Source of the DNA: CAZVNZ01 sp964628515
Lineage (GTDB): Bacteria; Bacillota; Clostridia; Christensenellales; Christensenellaceae
Direction of reading: 5' to 3'
Assembly: GCA_964628515.1 (NCBI GenBank)
Contig: CAZVNZ010000019.1
Location: 1 to 60,624 of the forward strand
Length of the DNA stretch: 60,624 nucleotides
Part shown: positions 31,607-40,935 of the stretch, in pieces
How positions within the stretch are numbered: the stretch's first letter is position 1
How the letters are laid out: the number at the start of each line of letters is the position of its first letter
Notes under the pieces: generated by a model
What the model was told of the DNA's origin: nothing
Databases searched by the model: none
Seen by the model: the letters and a program-made list of their open reading frames with translations, nothing else
Made by a program: the position numbers and the translations under genes

Positions 31607-33196
31607 ATGGACATGAGCTTGCTCGCATCGAAAAGCTTAATAGATTTGCGGGAAATTGCCAAAATTGCAGGCGTAAAATCGCCAACCAAATACAAAAAAG
31701 CGGAGCTATTAGAAAAGTTAGAAGAGCTTGAAAAAAATAACGAGGATAAAAGGGTAGAAGAAATTAAGGCGCAAGCCATAACCACCGAGGAAGCATTTGC
31801 AACCTTAGAAAGCCCCTTTGATATTCATCCGCCTATCTCAGTAAAAAAATCAAGGTCGGAAGAGGAAGAAGCGGCAAAAGAGCAAACGGCGGACATTAAT
31901 TTTACCGCCAGCGAAGATTTAAAACAGCCGCAAAGCGAGGGTGAGTATACCCAAACGGAAGACGGCAAACGTGTTATAGAATACGTGCCAAACAACGATG
32001 CCGTAAACGAAATACTAAGCTCGGGGGAATGTGGTAGCGCTAATGGTATTTTGGAAGTTCACTCGGAAGGGTACGGCTTTTTAAGAAGCGAAAACTACCT
32101 GCCCGGTGCAAAGGACGTATACGTTTCTCAGGCGCAAATACGTAAATTTAATCTAAAAACAGGGGATAAAGTAATCGGAAAAACCCGCCCGTCCAAGGAC
32201 GGCGAGCGGTTGCTTGCCCTTTTGTACATAGAAAGCGTAAACAGCGAGCCTGTGGAAAACTGCATCAGGCGCAAACCCTTCGAGGATTTAACCCCCATTT
32301 ATCCGGAAGAAAAATTTACATTGGAAAATATCCGTGCATCAAGGGATATTGCCATTCGTATTATAGATTTAATTTCCCCCATCGGTAAGGGGCAACGTGG
32401 ACTGGTAGTAGCCCCGCCCAAAGCCGGTAAAACTATTTTACTTAAAAAAATCGCAAACAGCATAACCACCAACTATCCACAGGTAGAGTTGCTTGTTTTG
32501 CTTATTGATGAACGTCCGGAAGAAGTTACGGATATGCAACGCTCCATAGCAGGCGAGGTTGTATATTCCACCTTCGACGAACGTCCGGAAAACCATGCAC
32601 GTGTATCGGATATGGTTATAGAGCGTGCAAAACGTCTTGTGGAGCACGGCAAAGACGTAGTAATTTTGCTTGACTCGCTTACACGTTTGGGACGTGCCTA
32701 CAACCTTATTGTTCCCCCCTCTGGCAGAACGCTATCCGGCGGTTTAGACCCGGCATCACTATACAAACCCAAGCGGTTTTTTGGTGCAGCTCGAAACATT
32801 GAGGGTGGTGGATCTCTAACCATAATTGCAACCGCACTTGTAGAAACAGGCTCTCGTATGGACGAAATTATATACGAGGAATTTAAGGGCACGGGCAATA
32901 TGGAAATACACTTAGACAGAAAGCTGTCGGAAAAACGTATTTTCCCTGCGGTAGACCTTGCAAAATCCGGCACAAGAAGAGAGGACTTACTCCTTACTCA
33001 AAAGGAATTAGAGGGCACATGGGCGCTTAGAAAGGCACTTTCCTCGGGTAACACCACAGAGGTTACCGAGCAACTTATAAGCATGATAATTCGTACGCAA
33101 ACCAACGAGGAATTTTTAATGCGCTTGCACGAGTGGTTTAGAATTTGGGAAAAGGAAGGATATAACAGCGGAAACGGCAACAACAGCCGATACTAA
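31607..33196 (+). CDS. rho: Transcription termination factor Rho
   Basis: The 529-residue protein has a Rho N-terminal helical domain (LIDLREIAKIAGVKSPTKYK), an acidic, low-complexity insert (about residues 45-135), a cold-shock RNA-binding domain with GYGFLRSENYLPGAKDVYVS, Walker A APPKAGKT (residues 269-276), Walker B VVILLDSLTRLGRAYN and the ring-closing C terminus. It is longer than E. coli Rho (419) because of the insert, which is common in Clostridia. It unwinds RNA and stops untranslated transcripts. AAGGAGTT stands before the start. Confidence 0.97.
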   Translation: MDMSLLASKSLIDLREIAKIAGVKSPTKYKKAELLEKLEELEKNNEDKRVEEIKAQAITTEEAFATLESPFDIHPPISVKKSRSEEEEAAKEQTADINFTASEDLKQPQSEGEYTQTEDGKRVIEYVPNNDAVNEILSSGECGSANGILEVHSEGYGFLRSENYLPGAKDVYVSQAQIRKFNLKTGDKVIGKTRPSKDGERLLALLYIESVNSEPVENCIRRKPFEDLTPIYPEEKFTLENIRASRDIAIRIIDLISPIGKGQRGLVVAPPKAGKTILLKKIANSITTNYPQVELLVLLIDERPEEVTDMQRSIAGEVVYSTFDERPENHARVSDMVIERAKRLVEHGKDVVILLDSLTRLGRAYNLIVPPSGRTLSGGLDPASLYKPKRFFGAARNIEGGGSLTIIATALVETGSRMDEIIYEEFKGTGNMEIHLDRKLSEKRIFPAVDLAKSGTRREDLLLTQKELEGTWALRKALSSGNTTEVTEQLISMIIRTQTNEEFLMRLHEWFRIWEKEGYNSGNGNNSRY

Positions 33197-33216
33197 ACGC
33201 TTTATAGGTTTTTAAA

Positions 33217-33660
33217 GTGGGAATACGCCTTGCAGAAAAGGAAGAATTTTATATTTGCGGTATAGTGATTAAAACGGATGTGCTAAGCAAAAGCAAAAAT
33301 GTGGATGCAATTTATAATCACGGTGCCTTACTTAGTGAGGTTAAGGAGATACAAGAAGGGTACTACGGTATTCAATGGTACGAAAACAACAACAAGGTTT
33401 TTAACTATATGTTAGGCAAGGAAGTAGCCCCCGATTTTACCCCTCCCAACCCTTTGGAAATACGCAAAATAACCGCATCAAAATACCTTGTATGCGAGGT
33501 TTCCGTTACCGCAAACATTACAGAGGTTTGGACAGAATTTTTCTACAACTCCATAAAAGGCTTAGGCTACAAAAGGGATAATTTCAAAGAGTATTTCGAG
33601 TATTACCCTTACGGGCTTAAGAGCGATTGCGAGCTGTGGGTGCCTGTAATTAGGCAATAG
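33217..33660 (+). CDS. GyrI-like effector-binding domain protein
   Basis: The 147-residue protein, from a GTG at 33217, resembles a single GyrI-like/SOUL-type effector-binding domain (PF06445/PF14526), with EFYICGIVIKT at the start and YLVCEVSVTANITEVWTEFFY and FEYYPYGLKSDCELWVPV at the end. Free-standing copies bind small molecules. The final strand E-x-WVPV with Cys before it is typical. No clear ribosome binding site is seen. The WYL regulator gene starts 11 bases later, so the pair may sense a ligand together. Confidence 0.72.
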   Translation: MGIRLAEKEEFYICGIVIKTDVLSKSKNVDAIYNHGALLSEVKEIQEGYYGIQWYENNNKVFNYMLGKEVAPDFTPPNPLEIRKITASKYLVCEVSVTANITEVWTEFFYNSIKGLGYKRDNFKEYFEYYPYGLKSDCELWVPVIRQ

Positions 33661-33670
33661 CACATTATTT

Positions 33671-34579
33671 ATGCAAATTAGCAGATTACTTGAAACAACC
33701 TACATCTTAATTAACAAAAAAAGAATTACCGCAGGCGAGCTTGCGCAGCATTTCGAGGTTTCCAAACGCACTATATTGCGTGATGTGGAGGCACTAAGCG
33801 GCGCAGGCATACCCATATACACAGAACGTGGCAAGGGTGGCGGTATTTTTTTGATGGACAACTACACCATAAACAACGCAGATTTTTCCAAAGAGGAGCA
33901 AGAGCAAATAGTGCTTGCCCTAAAAAGCTATACTCACAAAGAAAACGAGACTGCAAGGGTGGCATTAACAAAATTAGAGGCGTTATTTCAAGCCACAGGC
34001 ACTTCGTGGATAGAGGTAGATTTTTCCGGTTGGGGAATGCGCAAAGACGAAGAAACAAAGTTTGAACTGCTAAAATCCGCTATTTTGGCAAAGCAAGCAA
34101 TAGAATTTGTGTACGCAAGCGGTAAAGGGGAAATAAAAAACAGAGAGGTGCTCCCTCTTAAACTCCTTTTTAAAGCAACATCTTGGTATTTGCAGGGCTA
34201 CTGTTTACAAAAAAAGAGCTATCGCACCTTTAAAATCAACAGAATAAACAACGCACATTTACTCCACCAATACTTTGCCACGGAAAACTTTACCCCACCG
34301 CCAATAGAAGTACCCTTCGAGCATACCGCAGGCAGTTTAGTGGAGGTAACCCTTAAAATTGACGCCACATACGCATATAGGGTGTACGACGAATTTACAA
34401 ACGACTACATCACCAAAAACAAAGACGGCAGTTACACGGTAAAAACCACCTTGCCCGAGGATAATTGGCTGTACGGCTATATTTTGTCCTTTTTGGGAGG
34501 AGCACAGGTTGTTGCTCCAAAAAGGGTGAGAGACAGGGTGGTGGAAATTTGCTTGGAAATGGCGGGTGTTAGTGGTTAG
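33671..34579 (+). CDS. WYL-domain transcriptional regulator (YafY-like)
   Basis: The 302-residue protein has an HTH_11 domain (AGELAQHFEVSKRTILRDVE), a WYL domain with FKATSWYLQGYCLQKKSYR and a C-terminal WCX-type beta domain. Such regulators respond to nucleic-acid or small-ligand signals. It overlaps or closely follows a GyrI-like gene. Its last codons and stop (GTT AGT GGT TAG) are part of a repeat described at 34569. Confidence 0.9.
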   Translation: MQISRLLETTYILINKKRITAGELAQHFEVSKRTILRDVEALSGAGIPIYTERGKGGGIFLMDNYTINNADFSKEEQEQIVLALKSYTHKENETARVALTKLEALFQATGTSWIEVDFSGWGMRKDEETKFELLKSAILAKQAIEFVYASGKGEIKNREVLPLKLLFKATSWYLQGYCLQKKSYRTFKINRINNAHLLHQYFATENFTPPPIEVPFEHTAGSLVEVTLKIDATYAYRVYDEFTNDYITKNKDGSYTVKTTLPEDNWLYGYILSFLGGAQVVAPKRVRDRVVEICLEMAGVSG

Positions 34580-34645
34580 TGGGTAGTGGGTAGTTTTTTG
34601 GTATTCCTTTGGGGGTTTACTTGGGTAATGCCCTTTTTTGTTTGG
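34569..34645 (+). repeat. Dispersed 3'-end repeat, copy A, with terminator
   Basis: Repeated GTGGGTAGTGG-type units run over the WYL stop codon and lead into TTTTTTGGTATTCCTTTG and then a hairpin with TTACTTGGGTAATGCCC and TTTTTT (34611-34639). Copies B (44971) and C (48674) share the same parts in the same order. All lie at or over the 3' end of a gene, in its orientation. Confidence 0.65.
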
Positions 34646-34783
34646 TGATGATGAGGGTAGATGTAGTAGTTTGGGTTGTTTTCCTTTTTTAGTGATGATG
34701 GGGGTGGTGGGGATTGTTAGTGATGTTGGCTGTTAGTGGGCGAGAGAGAAATGGCAAAATCCACTGTATGCAGTAAATTATGT

Positions 34784-36520
34784 CTATATTGCTAACCAAT
34801 TATAGATACATTCTTGTATACGTTCGCTCCATTCGTATTCGTCCGCCGCTTTTGACATCTGATCAATAGCTGAGACTAAAAATCGTTGAACATCGGCAGG
34901 ATCAGGTCGATTTGCACTATTGTACGAATTTTCCACAAGCCGAATAAATTGGTCTAAATTAAGCGGTACTATCTGAGTTTTGCCACCATAATAGCGGTTG
35001 TTTATTTGATTTAGCATATAAAAGTGCGTCAACGCCGCTGGATTAATTGTTGGGGCAATAAACAGGCAATAGGCGTCTTTTCCGGTGCGTTGCTTCATTT
35101 GCCCATAATGGCGCGCTACAGGTTCGCCCTCTGTTTCATATTGACGTTGTCCACTTTGCAATGTAACTTCAACAGAAAGTACAAAGCCATCATAATCGCA
35201 CTCAATATCGGGTTTATTGCCTTGTGCTGTGGATAACGGTTTTCCTGCATCGTCAACGATGAAGTTGCCTTTGATGTCACCACCATCAAGCATAGTCATA
35301 GCGCGCCATGTATTGTATTCAAACATTAATGGTGCATCGTAAAATTCATCTGAAATAATTTCATTATAGGTATCAATTATTTCTGAATACAGAGCATAAG
35401 ATTTGATTTTTTCAATCTCTGCACGTATTACGACATATTTGCTCTGCTTAATGATTTCGTTTCGTAAATCTTTCAACTCATCAATTGTTTTGTCAATGAG
35501 TTCTCGCCGCGTAAATTCACCAACGTACATAAGCGCATCAACTATGTTATCTTTAATATCAATATAAAGTGCAGGCGTGGTAGCAGAGAATAGGTGTTCT
35601 TTATATGCTTCAGCGTCAATATTTAATTGCCTTTGTTTCTCCTTTTTGTTCTTTAATTGCATAAAATCAATAAAAACAGGGTTTCTATCTACATTTGAAA
35701 GAATATAGTCAAGTTCAGTAACTTTATCTTGTGCTACTCTCAAAGAATGCCCGCTAAATACGAATAAACCCGTGTATCTCAAATAGCGGAAGCATGCATC
35801 AGCATAATCGCGGAGATTTCTTCTTTGCTTTTTTATAAAACTACCAAGAGTGTAGTCAGCAGATTCACGAGTTTTGATTTTACCTGCTTGTATTCTATCT
35901 TTATGAATATGCAATACTGCTTGTGTCCATTGCCCCATCACAAACTTTTTATACTCGCCCTTGTGAGCGTGTTTCTCATCACGGAATGTAAGAATAGCAG
36001 TCTTTATATTGTCAAACTTGCGATAGTCAGTCAGTTGCAATGCAAAGATTTTCAATTCATCAAAGGTTAGGTATTCAAGTTCACGCACCAACCGCATTAT
36101 TTCAAGATATGGTCTAACATAAAAAGTTCCAACAATATCATCACTTTCAATATGATAAGGGGATGGCAACTGAAATTTCAGGAGTTGGCGTAGGGATACC
36201 TCTTGTGGACGCGTTCCATAAACAAAGGCCTTCCCCGATTCGGTCAATGCTATTAAAGGCGATAGGTCAACAAAGCCCAGTGCTTTTGGTGCGCGTGTTA
36301 TTCTATCACGCGCGCTAAAAGCGGAGTACTTTTTTGAGGTGTTTCCCTCGAAAAAGTCAGATTTTGAAAGGGCTGTGGCAAACTGTTCTTGTACTCCTTT
36401 TTTTCCACTCCAAACTTGCCCACCAAATTGCTCGCAAAGCAATCTTATTTCGGGTATCATTTTAACAGGAGTTCGTGGCGATGTTGTAAAGAATAAGGCT
36501 TTGTTGTCGAGATGAGCCAT
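34784..36520 (-). CDS. AlwI-family type II restriction endonuclease
   Basis: This 578-residue protein matches the AlwI/Nt.AlwI-like family (PF09491) in length and in segments such as FFTTSPRTPVKMIPEI at the start, IVGTFYVRPYLEIMRL and LTFDELKIFALQLTDYR. A likely PD-(D/E)xK core is PDIECDYDGFVLSVEVT near residue 440, with a V-E-V-T in place of E-x-K. AlwI itself cuts asymmetrically near GGATC. The partner methyltransferase lies 16 bases upstream and would modify GATC. The gene is AT-rich and the pair is bounded by remnants, which suggests transfer. Start ATG at 36520. Confidence 0.85.
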   Translation of the reverse strand: MAHLDNKALFFTTSPRTPVKMIPEIRLLCEQFGGQVWSGKKGVQEQFATALSKSDFFEGNTSKKYSAFSARDRITRAPKALGFVDLSPLIALTESGKAFVYGTRPQEVSLRQLLKFQLPSPYHIESDDIVGTFYVRPYLEIMRLVRELEYLTFDELKIFALQLTDYRKFDNIKTAILTFRDEKHAHKGEYKKFVMGQWTQAVLHIHKDRIQAGKIKTRESADYTLGSFIKKQRRNLRDYADACFRYLRYTGLFVFSGHSLRVAQDKVTELDYILSNVDRNPVFIDFMQLKNKKEKQRQLNIDAEAYKEHLFSATTPALYIDIKDNIVDALMYVGEFTRRELIDKTIDELKDLRNEIIKQSKYVVIRAEIEKIKSYALYSEIIDTYNEIISDEFYDAPLMFEYNTWRAMTMLDGGDIKGNFIVDDAGKPLSTAQGNKPDIECDYDGFVLSVEVTLQSGQRQYETEGEPVARHYGQMKQRTGKDAYCLFIAPTINPAALTHFYMLNQINNRYYGGKTQIVPLNLDQFIRLVENSYNSANRPDPADVQRFLVSAIDQMSKAADEYEWSERIQECIYNWLAI

Positions 36521-36536
36521 TGCATACCTCCTACAA

Positions 36537-37385
36537 TCAGTAATTTTTTACGACAATGTGCATTTTGTCGTTGTTGAAGCGATTTTTTATATTTACTGCA
36601 TAGTTTTTATAATATTCATCGAAGATAAACCCATCGTACAATTCCTTGGTTAATGGGGTTTTCCCAATAATCATAAGAGCGCGACACGTTAAACTTCTAA
36701 AATCAGTTGCTAACCTACGATGTTCTTCTTCGTCAAAACCATTCATCATATCAATGTTGCCGTAGTCGTTGAATACGCAATCGTATGGGGGGTCAAGAAA
36801 GATAAAATCATCTTCCTGCGCCATATCAAATATCTGTTTATAATCAACGCTCAACAATTCTGCACCTTGCAACAACTCGCTGTGTTGTATGGCTACCAAC
36901 TTTGTATTAAGATTAGGGTATCTGCCAAATGGAACATTATATTCACCGCTATTATTATAACGTATCATCCCTGAGTACGCCGTTTTGTTAATAAAAAAAT
37001 ACAGCACGCCATCAAGCAATGTTCCGTCAGGGTGATTGAACAATTCACGTATACGATAATATAAATTTTCATTTTCGTTCGGAACACGTTCCTCTGGAGA
37101 CTTGGCTTTCAATTTCTTGTATGCGAGTTGATTAGCTTCATACTGTTTTTGAAGTTCATCAAGTTGCTTCCGCATTTCGGGATATTCATCCCGTAATTGT
37201 CGATAGAACATCATAAGGCGAACATTTACATCGTTAATTATAGCGTTATCGGGTTCAATATGAAAATAAACTGCGCCACCGCCGAAAAATGGTTCTATGT
37301 AGCGATTAAAGTCATCAGGAATATATTGAAGGAAGCGAGGAATTTCTCGTGATTTTCCGCCTCTATATTTCAAAACTGGATTCAT
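36537..37385 (-). CDS. Dam-family DNA adenine methyltransferase
   Basis: The 282-residue protein has the SAM motif LKYRGGKSREIPRFL at the start, FFGGGAVYFH and catalytic motif FLDPPYDC (DPPY at residues 198-201). It belongs to the D12 class (PF02086). These methylate the adenine of GATC. I chose the ATG at 37385 because AAGGAGGTGA lies 5 bases upstream. An earlier in-frame ATG at 37418 has no such signal. It should protect the genome from the AlwI-type nuclease encoded next. Confidence 0.92.
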   Translation of the reverse strand: MNPVLKYRGGKSREIPRFLQYIPDDFNRYIEPFFGGGAVYFHIEPDNAIINDVNVRLMMFYRQLRDEYPEMRKQLDELQKQYEANQLAYKKLKAKSPEERVPNENENLYYRIRELFNHPDGTLLDGVLYFFINKTAYSGMIRYNNSGEYNVPFGRYPNLNTKLVAIQHSELLQGAELLSVDYKQIFDMAQEDDFIFLDPPYDCVFNDYGNIDMMNGFDEEEHRRLATDFRSLTCRALMIIGKTPLTKELYDGFIFDEYYKNYAVNIKNRFNNDKMHIVVKNY

Positions 37386-37513
37386 CGCACTCACCTCCTT
37401 GGTATAAGTCAGTTTCATTACGTGTATACTGTTTTCAATAATTTTACCACAATTTCAGCTTTGAAGCAACGAAATTATTAAGTAAAATAATGAATTGAAG
37501 CGTAACAAGGTAA

Positions 37514-37660
37514 CGAGGTAGATGTTCATCCATCCCACCGCCTTATTTTAGTGTGAAGAGCTACAATAAAATAAGTGTAAAAACTTTAGACTTAAATACA
37601 AATTTTGAAGAAATAAAAAACCGGTTAGATAGTATTGTTTGTAAATGGATAGAGGAATAA
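37514..37660 (+). pseudogene. Remnant reading frame beside the restriction locus
   Basis: An open frame of 48 codons with no start codon of note ends at TAA 37658. The C-terminal part reads LDLNTNFEEIKNRLDSIVCK and WIEE. It looks like the amphipathic end of a larger protein cut off on the left, at the restriction-modification side. No family can be named. Confidence 0.35.
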
Positions 37661-37668
37661 TTTTGTGG

Positions 37669-38682
37669 TTACTGCCCCTCCGTAGTCTCCCTAACAACCA
37701 AAGTGGTTTTATAGTGCACACTTTCTTTTTTGCGGTTGGGGTTGTTTATTTGCTCCATAAGTAAATTAAAGGCTTTAATGCACACCTCGGTAATGGGTAC
37801 GTGTACCGTAGTTAGTGCAGGGCAAAAATAAGCGGAAAAATCTATATCGTCAAAAGAGGCAAAAAGCATATCTTTTGGTATGCTTATATTGCTGTCTTGC
37901 AAAAAACGTAGGGCACCGAATGCCATAACATCATTATCCACAAGCACCGCATCCGGTCTTGTTTTGTGTTTTAGCATTTGCTTTGCGGATTCGTAGCCCG
38001 TTTTTGCGCTGTATTCTTTGTGTAGCCTTGTTATACTGTGGGGGGTAAGATTGTGTGCCTTCATAGCACGCATAAAGCCTTGCAGTTTGGGTTCTTCGTA
38101 GTTTTGCTTTGTCATACAACCTATGTAGGCTATGTTTTTTTTGCCCTGATTTATTAAATGCTTTGCCACCATTTCTATACCCGAGGCAAAATCTATAAAT
38201 ATGCTTTGAATATTTGAGTTTAGCTCTTCGTATTTAATTTCGTTGTTAAGCACAACTATGGGAATATCCTTGTTTTTAAAGGCAAACTCGTAGGATAAAT
38301 CCATATTATGAAAATAGCATATAATAATACCGCTAAAATAATGGAGAGGCATTGTGCGCAAAAGTGCGTTTACATCTCCGTCAACATCGTTTATGGAGTA
38401 TAGTGTAACCGAGTAATTTTGCTTTAATGCCTCTTTTCTTATAACATTATATATAGTTGCGTGAAAGGGGTTGGAAATTTCCTGTGCAATAACCGCAATA
38501 GTGCGGGAGCTTTGTACACGTAAATTTCTTGCAAATAAATTAGGGCTGTAATTTAGCTTTTTTATAGCATATGCAACTGCATTTTTGGTTGCTTCTTTTA
38601 GTTTTTCCGGAGTATTTAAGTATTTAGATACCGTGCCTGCGGATACCCCTGCTAATTTTGCCACGTCCTTTATGCTTGCCAA
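37669..38682 (-). CDS. LacI-family transcriptional regulator
   Basis: The 337-residue protein has a LacI helix-turn-helix (SIKDVAKLAGVSAGTVSKYL), hinge NLFARNLRV and a sugar-binding core ending FDDIDFSAYFCPALTTVHVP. It starts at a TTG (38682) with GGGAGAG upstream. As last gene of the leftward sugar unit it is the likely owner of the twin operators TAAATCGATTCA at 44799 and 44889. No terminator could be seen after it. Confidence 0.9.
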   Translation of the reverse strand: MASIKDVAKLAGVSAGTVSKYLNTPEKLKEATKNAVAYAIKKLNYSPNLFARNLRVQSSRTIAVIAQEISNPFHATIYNVIRKEALKQNYSVTLYSINDVDGDVNALLRTMPLHYFSGIIICYFHNMDLSYEFAFKNKDIPIVVLNNEIKYEELNSNIQSIFIDFASGIEMVAKHLINQGKKNIAYIGCMTKQNYEEPKLQGFMRAMKAHNLTPHSITRLHKEYSAKTGYESAKQMLKHKTRPDAVLVDNDVMAFGALRFLQDSNISIPKDMLFASFDDIDFSAYFCPALTTVHVPITEVCIKAFNLLMEQINNPNRKKESVHYKTTLVVRETTEGQ

Positions 38683-38767
38683 AACTTATTACTCTCCCTC
38701 TTAATAAATTTAGTATAATATTGCTGTATTAGGTAGCTTTTTTTACTACAACCATTATATCATATAC

Positions 38768-39547
38768 TTATTTATTTGCATACTCATAAGCTCTGTACGC
38801 ATTTTGCACTTTAAAAAATCCGCCGTCCACGCCTATTATTTCTCCCGTTACATACCCTGCTTCTTCGCTTACGAGAAATGCCACAAGCGCCGCCACGTCC
38901 TCTCCCGTGCCAAATCTGTGGGCGGATATTTGCTCTACTTGAATATTGCCCCTTTCCTGTATCATAGCGTCCGTCATATCCGTGTGGATAATGCCCGGAG
39001 CATAAGCGTTTACCGTAATATTGTGGGGTGCAAGCTCTGCCGAGGCTATTTTTGTCATCATATTAACGCTTGCTTTACTTGCCGCATAGGCTATTAGCCC
39101 CACATCCGAAAAACTGCCCGAAATGGAGGACGCATTTGCAATTCTGCCGTATTTGTTTTTCTTCATATAGGGAAGTACCGCTTTAATGGTGTAAAACTGA
39201 CTTTTAAAGTTTACGTTTAGCACCTTTTCCAAATACTCGGGGGTGGTATCCTCTATGAAATTAAAATCAAAAATACCTGCATTGTTTACAAGAATATCTA
39301 TACGTCCGTATTTTTCTCCAATTTCTTTTATTGCCGAGGTTACGCTGTTATAATCAGAAACATCCACGCTTTTAACATCGCAATCTTTAGATATTTCCGT
39401 TAATTGCTTTTTTGTTTCCTCCGCACTTTTTTTATTGGAGTTGTATAGGGCTATTACCGTGTTGCCCTCTTTTGCAAGTCTGATGCTTACCGCCTGCCCC
39501 ATGCCCCTTGTGCCACCTGTAACTATTGCTACTCTTTTGTTGCTCAT
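38768..39547 (-). CDS. SDR-family oxidoreductase
   Basis: This 259-residue SDR has TGGTRGMG near the start, NNAGIFD, the serine in ASSISG and YAASKAS as the catalytic pair. AAGGATAGG precedes the ATG. It lies between an ASRT-family gene and the LacI gene of the same leftward unit and should act on the imported sugar or its first product. Confidence 0.9.
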   Translation of the reverse strand: MSNKRVAIVTGGTRGMGQAVSIRLAKEGNTVIALYNSNKKSAEETKKQLTEISKDCDVKSVDVSDYNSVTSAIKEIGEKYGRIDILVNNAGIFDFNFIEDTTPEYLEKVLNVNFKSQFYTIKAVLPYMKKNKYGRIANASSISGSFSDVGLIAYAASKASVNMMTKIASAELAPHNITVNAYAPGIIHTDMTDAMIQERGNIQVEQISAHRFGTGEDVAALVAFLVSEEAGYVTGEIIGVDGGFFKVQNAYRAYEYANK

Positions 39548-39573
39548 AAATATTTTACCTATCCTTAAATTAG

Positions 39574-39942
39574 TTAGTCCTCGTAATACCCCATATAGCC
39601 AAAGGACTGTATTCTGCCCTCTATCCAGTTCATCCTCGCATAGCTCAGTACCACGTTTTCGCTACTGTTTACAAATACGGAATAGGGTGTTTTTATGGGT
39701 ATTTGCACCTTATATTTGTCCAGCCTGTCCAACCTAAAATGCAAAGACCGCATGCTTTTTACCTGTACATCTTTAATTACAACAGGCTCCAAATCGTCCT
39801 CAAACACCGCCGTTATTTCCACGAGTGCATCTTTTTTGCCGTTGTTTGCAAAGCTTAAACACTCGTGAGAGGGCGCATCCTTATTAAATTTTTCTGTTAC
39901 GTATAAATCGGGTATGCACCATTTTTTGTGTCCCATTTCCAT
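39574..39942 (-). CDS. ASRT-family protein (PF07100, DUF1362)
   Basis: The 122-residue protein matches the family of Anabaena sensory rhodopsin transducer: MGHKKWCIPDLYV at the start, SHECLSFANNGKKDALVEIT, FEDDLEPVVI and IPIKTPYSVFVNSSENVVL near the end. The tetrameric barrel of ASRT is thought to bind carbohydrate-like ligands. Here there is no rhodopsin. It lies inside a sugar ABC/SDR operon, so it may be a sugar-binding or sugar-converting protein. AAGGAG stands 8 bases before the ATG. Confidence 0.85.
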   Translation of the reverse strand: MEMGHKKWCIPDLYVTEKFNKDAPSHECLSFANNGKKDALVEITAVFEDDLEPVVIKDVQVKSMRSLHFRLDRLDKYKVQIPIKTPYSVFVNSSENVVLSYARMNWIEGRIQSFGYMGYYED

Positions 39943-39953
39943 AGTTTTTCTCC

Positions 39954-40922
39954 TTATTTTGCCTTAGCCGCAGATTTTTTACGCATTACGTCTATTATTA
40001 CCGCAACTACTATTATTAAGCCCTTTATCATCCTTTGTGTGCCTTGCGGTACGTTTAGCAAATTAAGCCCGTTTGCAATAACGCCAATAATTAACGCACC
40101 CACCAAAGTGCCTGATAGCTTGCCCTCTCCGCCTGTCATAGATATTCCACCTATTACTACCGCCGCAATGGCGTCAAGCTCGTAGCCGTCTGCGTTTGTT
40201 GGTACAGCGGAATCTAACCTTGAGGTTAAAAGCATACCTGCGATACCACAGCAAAAGCCTGTAATAACATAAGCAATACACCGTATTTTTTTAACGTTGA
40301 TGCCTGATAGCTGAGCACAACTTTCGTTACCCCCTATGGCATAAATATACCTGCCATACCGAGTGTATTTAAGCACGTATGCCGCCACTATAAACACTAC
40401 CGCCATAATCACTATTGTAATAACAGGAATATCTGCAATTCTGCCTGTTATTGCAAGAAACTCCTCGGGAAAGGTGTATATGGGTTGCCCTGCGGTTATG
40501 GTATACGCCGCACCTCTTGCTATTGACATCATACCTAAAGTGGCAATAAATGGGGGTAGCCTAAACATTGTTATTAAACCGCCGTTTATCAGCCCTATGC
40601 CTGCCGCTACAAGTATACCTATTATTACGCTTATCCATACAGGCATCATCATACTTTTCATAAGTATTGCCATAACCAGTCCGCAAAAGGCAACGTTAGA
40701 GCCTACGGATAAATCTATATCTCCCAGTAAAATAATGTAGGACATGCCTATTGCAATTAAAAAGTTAATCGATATTTGCTGTACAACATTAAGTAGGTTA
40801 GATGGTGTAAAAAAACTACTGCTTGCAATGGAAAGTATTACACATAATCCTACTAAAGCCGCAAGTATTCCCCAGTTAGAATTTTTAATTTGCGTCATTC
40901 TATTTGTTTTAATCTTCTCCAA
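39954..40922 (-). CDS. Sugar ABC transporter permease (RbsC-like)
   Basis: The 322-residue membrane protein has about nine hydrophobic segments and matches the BPD_transp_2 family: GMSYIILLGDIDLSVGSN, the EAA-like NPLF-type loop around NESCAQLSGINVKKI, and ILGV-type end NGLNLLNVP. It starts at a TTG at 40922 behind GGAGG. With RbsA it forms the channel for the sugar bound by the 42552 lipoprotein, and probably by the orphan one at 11428. Confidence 0.92.
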   Translation of the reverse strand: MEKIKTNRMTQIKNSNWGILAALVGLCVILSIASSSFFTPSNLLNVVQQISINFLIAIGMSYIILLGDIDLSVGSNVAFCGLVMAILMKSMMMPVWISVIIGILVAAGIGLINGGLITMFRLPPFIATLGMMSIARGAAYTITAGQPIYTFPEEFLAITGRIADIPVITIVIMAVVFIVAAYVLKYTRYGRYIYAIGGNESCAQLSGINVKKIRCIAYVITGFCCGIAGMLLTSRLDSAVPTNADGYELDAIAAVVIGGISMTGGEGKLSGTLVGALIIGVIANGLNLLNVPQGTQRMIKGLIIVVAVIIDVMRKKSAAKAK

Positions 40923-40935
40923 AATAATTTCCTCC

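Noticed and set aside
34646..34783. G-rich stretch with TGATGATG repeats after the WYL gene as a coding region or G-quadruplex
   Set aside because: No open frame or regular G-run spacing is present. It looks like repeat debris next to copy A.
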